Source: an uncultured Clostridia bacterium
GTDB lineage: Bacteria > Bacillota > Clostridia > UBA1381 > UBA9506
DNA: 64,000 bases
NCBI GenBank assembly: GCA_934438075.1
Contig: CAKSBF010000001.1
Coordinates: 248,001-312,000, forward strand
Direction of reading: 5' to 3'
Shown here: one piece after another, positions 49,746 through 59,647 of the stretch
Numbering within the stretch: position 1 is the stretch's first letter
Layout of the letters: the number at the start of each line of letters is the position of its first letter
Notes under the pieces: generated by a model
Databases searched by the model: none
What the model saw: the letters and a program-made list of their open reading frames with translations, nothing else
Told to the model about the DNA's origin: nothing
Program-made: the position numbers and the translations under genes

Positions 49746-52700
49746 TTAATATGCGCAGGATATTTCATATCCCAACTTCCCTTCAAAAAATCCAAAGGGA
49801 TAAAAAATGGAATGATAAATGTTCTTTCCCTCATCCCGCAGAGCAGTATCACCGGAAACTTCGATGTAAATCTTTCCGTCACGCTCTGTCATCTTGCTTA
49901 TTTTATAGAAAACACTTGTGCCTTCGCGCTCCGCGGTAAGGTTGGAACCGATTGAGCCGCGGCCGATATATTTGCCCAGTTTTACCTTTAAATAACTTCC
50001 CTCCGGAATTTTGCTGATGTCAAACGTCTTATCCACAACAAATTCATTCCGCGAGGCGCCATCCCATTTACTGTTAATGGAAAGAATATCGCCTTCTGCC
50101 TTAGCATATTTATCAGCAAACAATACCGAACCGTTTGCTTCAAAATAACTTCCGCCGCTCATCAACTTGCCGCCATTGCTGGACGAATAAGCAAATGTCG
50201 CGTCCGTACGAAGCACGTTATCAACGGTTGTCTCGCCGCTGCCGCTTAAGTTTACCGCCACAAGGTCAACCCTGTCACCCATTTCAATTTTCAAAATGAC
50301 CCTGTCACAGCCATCCGCAAGCGGTGTAATTTTTGTAATTTTTGATTCCCCCATATAAGGCTCTATCACGTTAACATATACGCTCTTTAAACCTTCCTCG
50401 CCTTTGCGGCGGATAAGCATCGTTTTTGCCTTGGTCTTGTCGTCAAATGCATATACATCCATGCCTCCCAATTTAACTGCCAAGGTATCCGCCAAAATAA
50501 CCTCCGTAGAACCTGTGTCTTTTGCCTCTCCCATTATCGTATGTACCTTCATGCCGACATCTTTTGATTTATCAAAACGTTTAATATCCGGTGCACAGCT
50601 TGCCTCTATTTTATAAATATTCGGCGCTGCACCCCCGGTTACCGTATAGCGAATGTAACGTGCCTTCACATCCGGAAACCTGATGATTTGTCCCAGTGTC
50701 TCCGTTCCCTTTGCAATTGTACCGTTTTTTACATTGTCTGCCACTTTTTCCCATGACTTCCCATTTTCCGAGGTCTCAATGGCATAGTTATCTCCCTCTC
50801 TGGATTGACGGATTCTTACACAGTTAACAGTTTTCACTTCACCCATATCATACGCAACCGAAAACGGAACTGTTGCCGTATAGAAAGACTGCGTGCTGTC
50901 ATCAACCGCCAAACCGGGATGCGCCTTTGAAGTATCTCCCTCTACCACAGTTGCATAATGCAAATAATTTTCGCCAAACGCTTCCGCATCATACCAGTAG
51001 GTGCCGCTTTCATACGGATCGCCCTCCGGATAGGGATCCACGTATTTAAAATCAGTTACAAAGCTGTTGCTTACCTTACCGCTGTATGCGTTTGTCAGTG
51101 CTCCGTAACCTTCGCCCGGATAGGGATCCATCATCTTTTGCGGCGGATTCCACGGTTCGGATTCCAGCAGGTAAGGATGCTCTCCCGGAACCTTTTCCAC
51201 CGGGTTGGTGGTTTCCACCGTCTGTTTGCCCGAACGCGTACCGTTTAAAATATAATCGTGCATACTGCCGCCCTCTACCTCAAAAATATCAAGCAGATAG
51301 GGTGCCGATAAATCCGAAGCATTTTGCATAACAGTCCGTTTATATTTTCCTAACTCATTTGTGTAGTAAGAGCGCCCGTCAACCGAAACCACAGAAACAC
51401 CGTCATGGTTTGTCGCATAATAATCGACGCTTCCGTTGGTCTGCTGTCCCGTTGCCGCCATGTTTTGATTGGTTCTGTCTACCAAAACCAGATTATGCGC
51501 AAAGGAATATGATACGTAAAATTTCAGTGCAGAACGGTTATATCCGATATCGTCCAGCATTTGTCTGCCGAAAACGTTGAAGATGAGGTTTAGCCCGTCT
51601 TGGTGTGAGTGACCGATTGCATCATCGGAATAATGCAAAATAGTCTGAACCTTCTCATTGAAACTGCCGTTTCCTAAAACTGCGTCACCCATACCATCAA
51701 AAATCATATCCTCGCAGTTGTTAAAGATTGTATTGGTGTCCGAAAATTTATTGACTAAGTTCAGCTGTGTCTTTAATAGGTTGGAAAATGTATCATGAAT
51801 CGACGGAATAGAACCATCCGGATATTGAACCATCATAGCGTTTTTCTGTCCCAGCTTGATAATATCCTGTTCCCTTTGAAAATCTTTGTAAACAGAAACA
51901 TTTTCCAAGTGTTTTCCCGTAAAGCCGTCAACATAGCCCGGCGGATCGCTGTAGCCCATGTAAGGTAAAAACAGTCTGCCCAGACCTGCTATGTAAGTAA
52001 AGAAATATGCCGGACTCTCCGCCGTTACGCCATCCTTTGTATAACAATAATTTTCCACACAAGTTTTTAAATAGTTGTAACACAAATGGACATACTTCGC
52101 TTCGCCAGTCAGTGTCGCGACACAGGCTGTCTCTGCAATATAAACAATCAGGTTGCCTCCGTATATGGTTTCATACCGCGGCAGCGCAAACACAAAATCC
52201 ATTTGATTGCGGAACAATCCACCACGCAGAGTGTCGATATCTCCTTTGCTGTAGAGTCCGCTGCACTTTGTAAGTGCATAGCCTTCTGCTAGCTCTGAGG
52301 TAGGTTCATAACTCCATCTTCCCTCTACGCGCTTGCCAAGCGGCGCAAAAGCCTGAGGCTTATTCAATTGTTCCGGAGCTTTACCCGGCTCATATTCCCA
52401 CTGAATTTTTGTTGTGTCAAACAGCTCGCGATTTGCGTCGAGCCAGTCCTGCTCTGCCTGCTTATTAACATTAACCCCCTCTGCGATAGAGCGCAGACCT
52501 TTATTTATAAACATATCAATCTCACCGTCAGTCATATAAAAGCCGCCGGTGGAAAGCGTGCTGTCCGTTCCATCCTGGTTATACGAGTATAAATAATAAT
52601 TCGGCAGTTTTGCCGCCATCTCCAGAAGCAATATTCTGCATCTGCGAGCATATTCTTCCTCTTCGGTGTAATAATACAAATAGCCAAACATCCGGATTTG

Positions 52701-53630
52701 ATCCCTGGCCCAGTTCCATTTGTACTGCGCGACCCGGTCGGCATAATAACTCTTATTGCCAAATGAGTCCTCATAGTACCAGGCTTCCGTCTCTGTTTTA
52801 GATAACGTCAGCACCTTTTCCGATTTCATAGGACAAGAATCGTTCGGATAGGTAATTCCCGTTGCAACATCTGTAAATATTTCCGGATTACTGACATTCC
52901 ACGAAGTTTTTTTCATTCGCACTCCCGTTTTCGGATCATACGGCTCTACCGATCGGGGGCTGTTCTTCGGTACCATATCAGCAAGCTGTTTATCAGTCAT
53001 ACCCATTGCTGCCGATACTTTGGATTTCAGCGATGCAACATCCTTTACGCTCCAATACATGCCATAATGGATAAATTGTTTTTCTTCACTAAACAGTCTG
53101 TTAAATGCTTTTTTATTATCCGACGAGAATTTTTCCATTCCCGTTTTTCCGCCCAAAGCAACATAGTCGCCCTCACGGCTATACTGCAGCTGAAAGGCCT
53201 TTGCCATTAACGACAAGCTCAGCATAATGTGGTTGTCCCTCACATACGGCGCCACCGCCTGCAGACTGGCCTTGCCATTTACCAGAACCTCCGGATCTCC
53301 TGCATTGCCCGATATTGTTACCGTCGTGCTGGAAAGCTTAAAAGAGGTGTCCTCTATTTCACACTGAACCGAAAATTCATCTGCAAAAGCCTGCATAGGA
53401 TACATTACGACACCATCACGCAGCACCGGGTAAACATTTTGATTATAAACATCCACAAAACCAATTTTACCAAAGCTGATACATCTGGGGCTTGCCAGCT
53501 TTAATATAACGCATTCCTCTGCCGCAGTCAGCGCATTTACAATATTTCCGTTTTCCTCCGCTGCCGACACCACAAAAACCGATGACAAAAGCAAAGTGCA
53601 AAGCAGAACGGACAAAAATCTTTTTAACAT
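49746..53630 (-). CDS. Secreted heparinase II/III-type lyase with copper-amine-oxidase-like N-domain and discoidin domain
   Basis: Exported protein of 1294 residues. After a signal peptide (about 1-23) comes a region like the copper amine oxidase N-terminal (stalk) domain (about 45-155: DGVVMYPMQAFADEF and VRDNHIMLSLSLMAKAF). An alpha/alpha-toroid with GYSDPPGYVDG follows, then the heparinase II/III signature GHSHQDGLNLIFNVFGRQMLDDIG (about 673-696) with AHNLVLVDRTNQ. An inserted F5/8 type C domain (about 910-1010: YAIETSENGKSWEKV, VKARYIRYTV) and further beta-domains complete it. Paralogue of the protein at 44258-47461. ATG at 53630 with GGAGGG. The likely substrate is a uronate-containing extracellular glycan. 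Confidence 0.87.
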   Translation of the reverse strand: MLKRFLSVLLCTLLLSSVFVVSAAEENGNIVNALTAAEECVILKLASPRCISFGKIGFVDVYNQNVYPVLRDGVVMYPMQAFADEFSVQCEIEDTSFKLSSTTVTISGNAGDPEVLVNGKASLQAVAPYVRDNHIMLSLSLMAKAFQLQYSREGDYVALGGKTGMEKFSSDNKKAFNRLFSEEKQFIHYGMYWSVKDVASLKSKVSAAMGMTDKQLADMVPKNSPRSVEPYDPKTGVRMKKTSWNVSNPEIFTDVATGITYPNDSCPMKSEKVLTLSKTETEAWYYEDSFGNKSYYADRVAQYKWNWARDQIRMFGYLYYYTEEEEYARRCRILLLEMAAKLPNYYLYSYNQDGTDSTLSTGGFYMTDGEIDMFINKGLRSIAEGVNVNKQAEQDWLDANRELFDTTKIQWEYEPGKAPEQLNKPQAFAPLGKRVEGRWSYEPTSELAEGYALTKCSGLYSKGDIDTLRGGLFRNQMDFVFALPRYETIYGGNLIVYIAETACVATLTGEAKYVHLCYNYLKTCVENYCYTKDGVTAESPAYFFTYIAGLGRLFLPYMGYSDPPGYVDGFTGKHLENVSVYKDFQREQDIIKLGQKNAMMVQYPDGSIPSIHDTFSNLLKTQLNLVNKFSDTNTIFNNCEDMIFDGMGDAVLGNGSFNEKVQTILHYSDDAIGHSHQDGLNLIFNVFGRQMLDDIGYNRSALKFYVSYSFAHNLVLVDRTNQNMAATGQQTNGSVDYYATNHDGVSVVSVDGRSYYTNELGKYKRTVMQNASDLSAPYLLDIFEVEGGSMHDYILNGTRSGKQTVETTNPVEKVPGEHPYLLESEPWNPPQKMMDPYPGEGYGALTNAYSGKVSNSFVTDFKYVDPYPEGDPYESGTYWYDAEAFGENYLHYATVVEGDTSKAHPGLAVDDSTQSFYTATVPFSVAYDMGEVKTVNCVRIRQSREGDNYAIETSENGKSWEKVADNVKNGTIAKGTETLGQIIRFPDVKARYIRYTVTGGAAPNIYKIEASCAPDIKRFDKSKDVGMKVHTIMGEAKDTGSTEVILADTLAVKLGGMDVYAFDDKTKAKTMLIRRKGEEGLKSVYVNVIEPYMGESKITKITPLADGCDRVILKIEMGDRVDLVAVNLSGSGETTVDNVLRTDATFAYSSSNGGKLMSGGSYFEANGSVLFADKYAKAEGDILSINSKWDGASRNEFVVDKTFDISKIPEGSYLKVKLGKYIGRGSIGSNLTAEREGTSVFYKISKMTERDGKIYIEVSGDTALRDEGKNIYHSIFYPFGFFEGKLGYEISCAY

Positions 53631-53646
53631 ATATGCCCTCCTCCCG

Positions 53647-56502
53647 TCAGCCACGCAACAGGCGTGCTATTATAGCCGCCGCTTCCGCTCTGGATATGTT
53701 TTCCCGCGGGGCAAATCTGCCATTGTCTCTTCCTTTTAAGATTCCCGATTTTTCCATGGCGGAAACCGCCTCTTTCGCGTAATCCGCAATCTCATTTTCA
53801 TCTGCGAAGCTTTCGTCTCCGGCTGCAAAGGTTTTGTTCTCTGCTTTCTGCGCCCTGTAAAGAATGACCGCTGCATCCTGCCGGCTGATGGTTTCATTAA
53901 CACCAAAATAGCTATCTTTCAGTCCATTAATAATTCCCTTGGCATACAGCGCTGAAATATATTTGTAGCTCCATAAATCAGCAGGCACATCGGAAAAAGA
54001 CAACTCCGCACCGTCTGCGTCATAGCCCATCAGCAGGGCTGTAAGTTTTGCAAATTCCGCACGTGTAACAGCATCTTCCGGACGATAACAGCCACTTTCA
54101 TCCGCAGAAATCAATCCTTTTTCATACAGGAATTGGATATCATTTTTTCCCCAATGATCCGCAATATCCCGAAAACTATCCTTTGCGGGCTCTGTCGGCT
54201 CTGCGGGCTGCTGTATCGTATCATTGCTAACAAGCGGCGCCTTGAAACTGTTTGATTTACCGCTGCCACCCTTATGTTCGTTTTTCTTTGTATCGGACGG
54301 CTTGTTTTTGCCTTCCAGAAGCAAAGAATAGGTCTGCGTAGTTTCCTGATATGGCGTTGTTATCCGAACGGAAAGCGATACCCGCGTATCTTTATCCGGC
54401 GTGGTAACAGCCGCATTTTCTCCATTAATGGAAATAAACTGACTAACGCTGCTCCACAGAAGTTTTGCGCCATTCACCCCATAGTTTGGAAGCACAAAAC
54501 CGGTCGTATTGCCTTGAATTGTTTGGAAATATTTTTCCAGCATATTGATTGTCAATTCATACGCCGCTGTTTCTTCAGCCTCTCTCATTCTGCTTTGGTT
54601 TACTGTCAAAGAATATATTGATATCTCCCCGCCCTGTATGAGCTTTATTCTGAGATATCTCGCCTCTGTCGGATCAAACCAAACCGATTCCTGAGATTTA
54701 CCCCCGAAATAGGTTGTCAGACGATTCCAATCTGTTCCGTTTTCAGAATAATCAATAACATATTCTGCATCAGATACTGCCTCTGGGGTCAGCAGTGAGA
54801 GATGATTAAATGATTTTATATTTCCCAAATCAATCTGAATACTATCTCCCTTTTGAATTGTCAAACCGCTGCCGTTATTGCCGTCGACCAATTCCGGTGC
54901 GGGACTGCCGTTAACGCTCGCATCCTTGCCCAAAGCGTAGTCGCCCACCAAACCGCAAAAATCCGAATAAACAGGTATTCCTTCTTTTGGCTCTTGTGCG
55001 CTGTAAGCGGTTGCTTTTACACAAATATAATAACCGCTATCCTCGTCCGTAATGGTATAGACACTTCCCTTTGCACCCGGAATCGGGAAAAACGGACCGG
55101 TTGCTCCGGTCGAGCGGCACCATTCATACTGCACACTGTCCTCCGGCAAACCGGAAGGCGAATAATAACTTCCCTGTGCCGCCAAACTCTCCCCGACAGC
55201 CATATTCCCGGTTACGCTCAAGCCGGTCACCAGCGGCCGACGGTTTGTTGAAATGGCATAATCCTCATAAACTACACCACTCTCTGACATACAGCGAATT
55301 TTATATGTATCGTCAAATGTGCCCTTTTCTACCGCGTTCCCATCCGCATCTACCACAGAAACCGTACCATTATACAGCGCTGACACATTTGATAAAATTC
55401 CCGAAACATCTGCCGCATCAACCTCTGAAACAGTTCTTGCATCATTATCAACCGTATATTGCAAAGAACTCAAAGCACAGTTATAATTTTCAGAACTGTA
55501 TAATTCAAATTCAAACCAGTGCGGCAGCTTGCTCGTTGTCTGCATAAACTTGATGTACCGTCCCCGATGAAGGCCAAAAGAATCCTCGAGTAAGGTAATC
55601 GGCTTTTGCTCGGGATTGGGGTATTCATATATTTTTTCCCAATCAACCTCATTATCAGAACAATAAAGTTCAATATTTGTAGCGTGATATGAGTGAGCCG
55701 GATCTCCGTACAGTTTAAAATTATCAAAATAAACACTGTTTTCCAGATCAATGACTGCATACTCGCCCGAACCGACCTTGCCAATTACATACCTGGAACC
55801 CAAATTACCGTCCACCAAATTGGAAACAACATATCCGGTTGTTCTGCCGACAGGCACCGTCTTTGTTGGCTTCTTCAGCGCAATGTTCACATTTGGCCCT
55901 GCGCTTGGCTCCTCTACAACGAGCTCGTAAATTCTTTCTTCAGAAAGAGTATATGCCCTCAGCAAACAACCCGTAGAAATCTCACCGTATAACGGGCTCC
56001 CGTCCGGTCTTAAAACCTCCAGCACCGTATCCTCATTGGTTTCAAGTTTGCTCAGGAAGTCGCTTACTTTTCTGTCTCCGAACAAAATATTAGAAATCGT
56101 CTTACTCTTCTCATTTATTTTATATTGTTCGGAGCTAAGCGAATAAACTCCCTTTGTCTTTTGTACAATGGTATATAAAACGCTGTCCTCTCCGTCTGCC
56201 GATGTAACCCGCAAGCTATAGCCGTCAGCAAGCTCGCCTCTCGTTTTTATCTCTCCATCCTGTTTCAGCACAGCAAGCGTCGCACCGTCCGGCGCAGAAA
56301 TTGCCTGTAAAAACTCATCAATAAAAATCTTTGATGTAGTAATTGTCATCTCTGTGTTATCAATTTCTTCTGTTGAAGAGGATATTTCCAATACAGATGC
56401 CTCCTCCGCAAAAGCAACTGCATTGTTTCCGCTTACAGTCAAAGCGCTAAGCAGACAGACAATACTTACAAAGACCGCAAAATACCTTCTGTACATACTC
56501 AT
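53647..56502 (-). CDS. S-layer-anchored discoidin-domain protein (three C-terminal SLH domains)
   Basis: Exported cell-surface protein of 951 residues with a signal peptide (about 1-32). Two modules of about 70 residues (with LAVLKQDGEIKTRGEL and LEVLRPDGSPLYGEI) are followed by a discoidin domain (about 205-340), a third such module and an Ig-like region with VTGLSVTGNMAVGESL. A second discoidin domain (about 515-635), a linker rich in Ser/Lys/Pro and three SLH domains close it, the last at FADENEIADYAKEAVSAMEKSGILKG. SLH domains bind pyruvylated secondary cell-wall polymer. No catalytic domain is recognised, so it is probably a surface glycan-binding scaffold for the co-encoded lyases. Confidence 0.88.
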   Translation of the reverse strand: MSMYRRYFAVFVSIVCLLSALTVSGNNAVAFAEEASVLEISSSTEEIDNTEMTITTSKIFIDEFLQAISAPDGATLAVLKQDGEIKTRGELADGYSLRVTSADGEDSVLYTIVQKTKGVYSLSSEQYKINEKSKTISNILFGDRKVSDFLSKLETNEDTVLEVLRPDGSPLYGEISTGCLLRAYTLSEERIYELVVEEPSAGPNVNIALKKPTKTVPVGRTTGYVVSNLVDGNLGSRYVIGKVGSGEYAVIDLENSVYFDNFKLYGDPAHSYHATNIELYCSDNEVDWEKIYEYPNPEQKPITLLEDSFGLHRGRYIKFMQTTSKLPHWFEFELYSSENYNCALSSLQYTVDNDARTVSEVDAADVSGILSNVSALYNGTVSVVDADGNAVEKGTFDDTYKIRCMSESGVVYEDYAISTNRRPLVTGLSVTGNMAVGESLAAQGSYYSPSGLPEDSVQYEWCRSTGATGPFFPIPGAKGSVYTITDEDSGYYICVKATAYSAQEPKEGIPVYSDFCGLVGDYALGKDASVNGSPAPELVDGNNGSGLTIQKGDSIQIDLGNIKSFNHLSLLTPEAVSDAEYVIDYSENGTDWNRLTTYFGGKSQESVWFDPTEARYLRIKLIQGGEISIYSLTVNQSRMREAEETAAYELTINMLEKYFQTIQGNTTGFVLPNYGVNGAKLLWSSVSQFISINGENAAVTTPDKDTRVSLSVRITTPYQETTQTYSLLLEGKNKPSDTKKNEHKGGSGKSNSFKAPLVSNDTIQQPAEPTEPAKDSFRDIADHWGKNDIQFLYEKGLISADESGCYRPEDAVTRAEFAKLTALLMGYDADGAELSFSDVPADLWSYKYISALYAKGIINGLKDSYFGVNETISRQDAAVILYRAQKAENKTFAAGDESFADENEIADYAKEAVSAMEKSGILKGRDNGRFAPRENISRAEAAAIIARLLRG

Positions 56503-56513
56503 CTTGTCCCCTC

Positions 56514-59500
56514 CTAACTGTAATAGCCTTTATACAAAATCATTTCCTTCGGTGCGCTCATATTGCCTCGCACAAACAGCGCATCACTCTCTTCTGCCGC
56601 CAACATATCCGATACGGTTCCTTTTTTCAGCTGATTGTTTTCACAGTCATATACCAGACATACTGCGCTGCCCGCATAATAAGGCAAAATGCGTTCCGAC
56701 GTTGTGTCTCCACTCGGCAGCCCGCTTGTTCGGTCAAGTAAAAAATGGTTGTTTTCTGCCTTAATCACCTTGCCGAATGCAGGTAATAAATATGAATTGG
56801 CATTATTAAGGTCACCAAATTTTGTAATTTCGCCGCTTTTATGCAAAAATACTTCTCTGCTTCCCGCTATTTCATTTTCATCGTTGTATGCTAATAACAG
56901 GATATCTCCGCGCGAATACTTTTGCAAAGTGGCCTCTAATCCTTCTGTGGCTATTGATCGGATGCACAAAGCGCCATTTTGATAATATTCCAGTTTTTGT
57001 TCCGTTTCGCCCTCTTCGTTTAAGGTCTTTACCATGCCGTTTACAACGCACACCGCCTGACTGTGAGAAGTGCTCTGTGTTTCGCCCTTCGGCTTATAGA
57101 TAACAGCCAGATTGGACAGTCGCAAATCATCCATATTATACGCCTGAACATAATACTGTTTTCTGTGCGTCAAATCTATAGCGCTAAACATTTTATAATC
57201 TTTATCGTCCGCATCCTGTACATTCTTCGGAACCTGGAATATCTTTGCGTTTTCATCCAGCATAAACCGAAAGAAAGAATATCCCGCTCCTGCCGGTCTG
57301 AAAAATGTCAGCTTTGTGTCTTTAGCATCCACACTTAACGCGAAATCTGTCCCTTCCTGAGCCGTAACAATGGACGAAATTTTTCCTTCCGAATTTTTTC
57401 TTATTTTAATCAGCTGTGATATACTCTCTCCCGACGCATCCAATAATCCAGCTTTTTTCATGGAAGACACAACATCGCTTGTCGCCGAACCGTTTATTTT
57501 AACCTTTTGCTCCATATCAGAAATACTAATTGCTTTCTGGTCAAAAAACTTCAACTGTGGCGCTTTTAAACCCACCGCAGATGATACGCCGATAAAATAT
57601 ACATAAGTTTCGCTCGGGGCACCTTCTTCCCCGGCATAACAAACAGTTCCAAAGCTGTCAAGAAACAGCACCATTGATTTTCCCGGTTTTAACTTCGGCT
57701 CCAAGGTTTTTATGTAGCGATATTCCTTTTCCCCGACCGAAACGATGTTATCGCCATGCAAAACAGCATCAATAGTTCCATCTATCCTCTTTTGCGAAAC
57801 CTCAATGCGGCAAACCTTCATACGATCCGTATCCGGAAGCTTTAAACCGTTTTTGCTGATATAACGATCTGCAAAAACCGTGAGAACACTGTCCTCCGGC
57901 GGCATGCCGATCATCTGACCGTCCTGGAAAACCCGGTATCTTTTGTCGCCTGCTATACGCATGCGAAAATCCGTCATATCAGCATCCACTACCGTATCAC
58001 TTGTGACAACACCTGTTTTCAAATGCACAGCTTCGTCCAGATAAAGAACCTCACATTCACCATCGCCGTCCCAGTCCATACAGCGTATTTTGCCGTATTG
58101 CGGAATCAATTGGTCGTTGTCATAAGCAGTAAGTACAGAACCATTATAGACAATGGTCAGATCATTGGAAAAAGAAATGTGTTCTGTTTTGCCGTCAAGC
58201 TCATAGGTAACCGACGAATCCGACAAACTATCTATATCATCTCTGTCAATCTCTGTGACAACCGTTTTTCCGCTTTGCTCTGCCGAAAGAATATAGCCGT
58301 CCTTATAATAAAACTCTACTTTATTTCCCAGAAATAATGCCGGAAAATATTCTTCTGTCTGATATACCTCGCCGTTAATTTTAATGCCGCTCCCCGTTTT
58401 ATCCTTGCCGTCAAACGAGGAAAATTCGTCCACGTAAACAACGCCCTCATCTTTATAGATATCAAAACACCGTTCCAAAACTGTCTCGTCATCGGAAAAG
58501 CTTGCGTCACCGCCATCAATCCCGCTGATGCTCGCCATTTTAGTATTCATGGCACGGGAAAGGATGTTTGCCAGATGAAACCGTGTTATTTTACCCTCCT
58601 GCGGAAAATTGCGGAGAAGTTTTAACTGGTTTGCAACCATAAAATAGCCCGACGGATATCCGCCCTTGCTCACTGCTAAGCTCCTATAGCCCAATGTCTC
58701 CACCATTATTTTAACAGCCTCTGCCGCCGTAATAGTGTCATCGGGACGAAAATTTCCACTGCCATCCCCTGAAATTATCCCGTAGTCTGCAGCAGTGTTA
58801 ATATATTGAAAATATGCATGATTTTCCGGTACATCTGCAAACAGCGTTTGGTCTGAGCGAATTAAAGAAAGATTGAGCAATTTTACTGCTCCTTTAATAA
58901 ACTCGCCCCTTGATACCTCACGATTTCCGCGGAAGGTTTCGTCATCATATCCTTCCAATATTCCGAGTTTTTCCAAATGACGGATATTTTCCCGGTTTTC
59001 CGCAGTATCCCTTGGATAAAGAGGATATAATATCTCCGGTCCGTCCTTATCAACATCGGTTGGCTGCGTCGGATCCGTGTTATCGTCCTTTTGTTCTGCC
59101 GGCGCACGAATTTCCATTTCATAAACGCCAAATTCTTCGCTCATATCTGACTCATTTACTTCAAACTTTACGTATCTGCATGTAGCGTTCACCGCGAGAG
59201 AAAATGAAAAATCTCCCGACGGAATGGCTCCGCTTGCATTGTGATCCGTTATCTTAAACCAAGTCTCACCATCATCAGATCCGGAAATAACGTAATCATC
59301 TGCACTTCCGATGGTATAAATGCACAGTTCGTTAAAAGAAAGCTTTTCTTGTAAGTCAATAATAATCCAGCAAGGAAGCTCACCCGGCTCCCAACGCTGA
59401 ATCAGGTTTCCGTCATTCACTGCATTACAGACAAACACAAAATTATCTCTCTGGCTTGATGCTGTTACAGGCTTTAAGTAAGCCAAATTGATACTGGGAG

Positions 59501-59621
59501 CAAGTTCCTCCTGAGTATTATTATCAAAAATTTCATCTTCTGCCGAAACGGGTACGCAGCTAATGATAAAAATGACAGCCAGAAATAAAAGCAAACTCTT
59601 TTTCAATCGTTTTCTGTTCAC
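56514..59621 (-). CDS. S-layer protein with N-terminal discoidin domain and SLH repeats
   Basis: Exported protein of 1035 residues with a signal peptide (about 1-27). It has one discoidin domain (about 44-172: ASSQRDNFVFVCNAVNDG, WIIIDLQEKLSF, CRYVKFEV), a short acidic linker and SLH repeats (about 200-390: LEKLGILEGYDDETFRG, ADYGIISGDGSGNFRPDD). The beta-rich remainder of about 650 residues has no recognised catalytic site. It is unusual in having the SLH block near the N-terminus behind a carbohydrate-binding domain. GTG at 59621 with AAAGGAG 9 bases upstream, directly after the LplC-like permease gene. A glycan-capturing surface role is inferred. Confidence 0.87.
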   Translation of the reverse strand: MNRKRLKKSLLLFLAVIFIISCVPVSAEDEIFDNNTQEELAPSINLAYLKPVTASSQRDNFVFVCNAVNDGNLIQRWEPGELPCWIIIDLQEKLSFNELCIYTIGSADDYVISGSDDGETWFKITDHNASGAIPSGDFSFSLAVNATCRYVKFEVNESDMSEEFGVYEMEIRAPAEQKDDNTDPTQPTDVDKDGPEILYPLYPRDTAENRENIRHLEKLGILEGYDDETFRGNREVSRGEFIKGAVKLLNLSLIRSDQTLFADVPENHAYFQYINTAADYGIISGDGSGNFRPDDTITAAEAVKIMVETLGYRSLAVSKGGYPSGYFMVANQLKLLRNFPQEGKITRFHLANILSRAMNTKMASISGIDGGDASFSDDETVLERCFDIYKDEGVVYVDEFSSFDGKDKTGSGIKINGEVYQTEEYFPALFLGNKVEFYYKDGYILSAEQSGKTVVTEIDRDDIDSLSDSSVTYELDGKTEHISFSNDLTIVYNGSVLTAYDNDQLIPQYGKIRCMDWDGDGECEVLYLDEAVHLKTGVVTSDTVVDADMTDFRMRIAGDKRYRVFQDGQMIGMPPEDSVLTVFADRYISKNGLKLPDTDRMKVCRIEVSQKRIDGTIDAVLHGDNIVSVGEKEYRYIKTLEPKLKPGKSMVLFLDSFGTVCYAGEEGAPSETYVYFIGVSSAVGLKAPQLKFFDQKAISISDMEQKVKINGSATSDVVSSMKKAGLLDASGESISQLIKIRKNSEGKISSIVTAQEGTDFALSVDAKDTKLTFFRPAGAGYSFFRFMLDENAKIFQVPKNVQDADDKDYKMFSAIDLTHRKQYYVQAYNMDDLRLSNLAVIYKPKGETQSTSHSQAVCVVNGMVKTLNEEGETEQKLEYYQNGALCIRSIATEGLEATLQKYSRGDILLLAYNDENEIAGSREVFLHKSGEITKFGDLNNANSYLLPAFGKVIKAENNHFLLDRTSGLPSGDTTSERILPYYAGSAVCLVYDCENNQLKKGTVSDMLAAEESDALFVRGNMSAPKEMILYKGYYS

Positions 59622-59647
59622 ACAGCCACACTCCTTTAAACTTAAAA

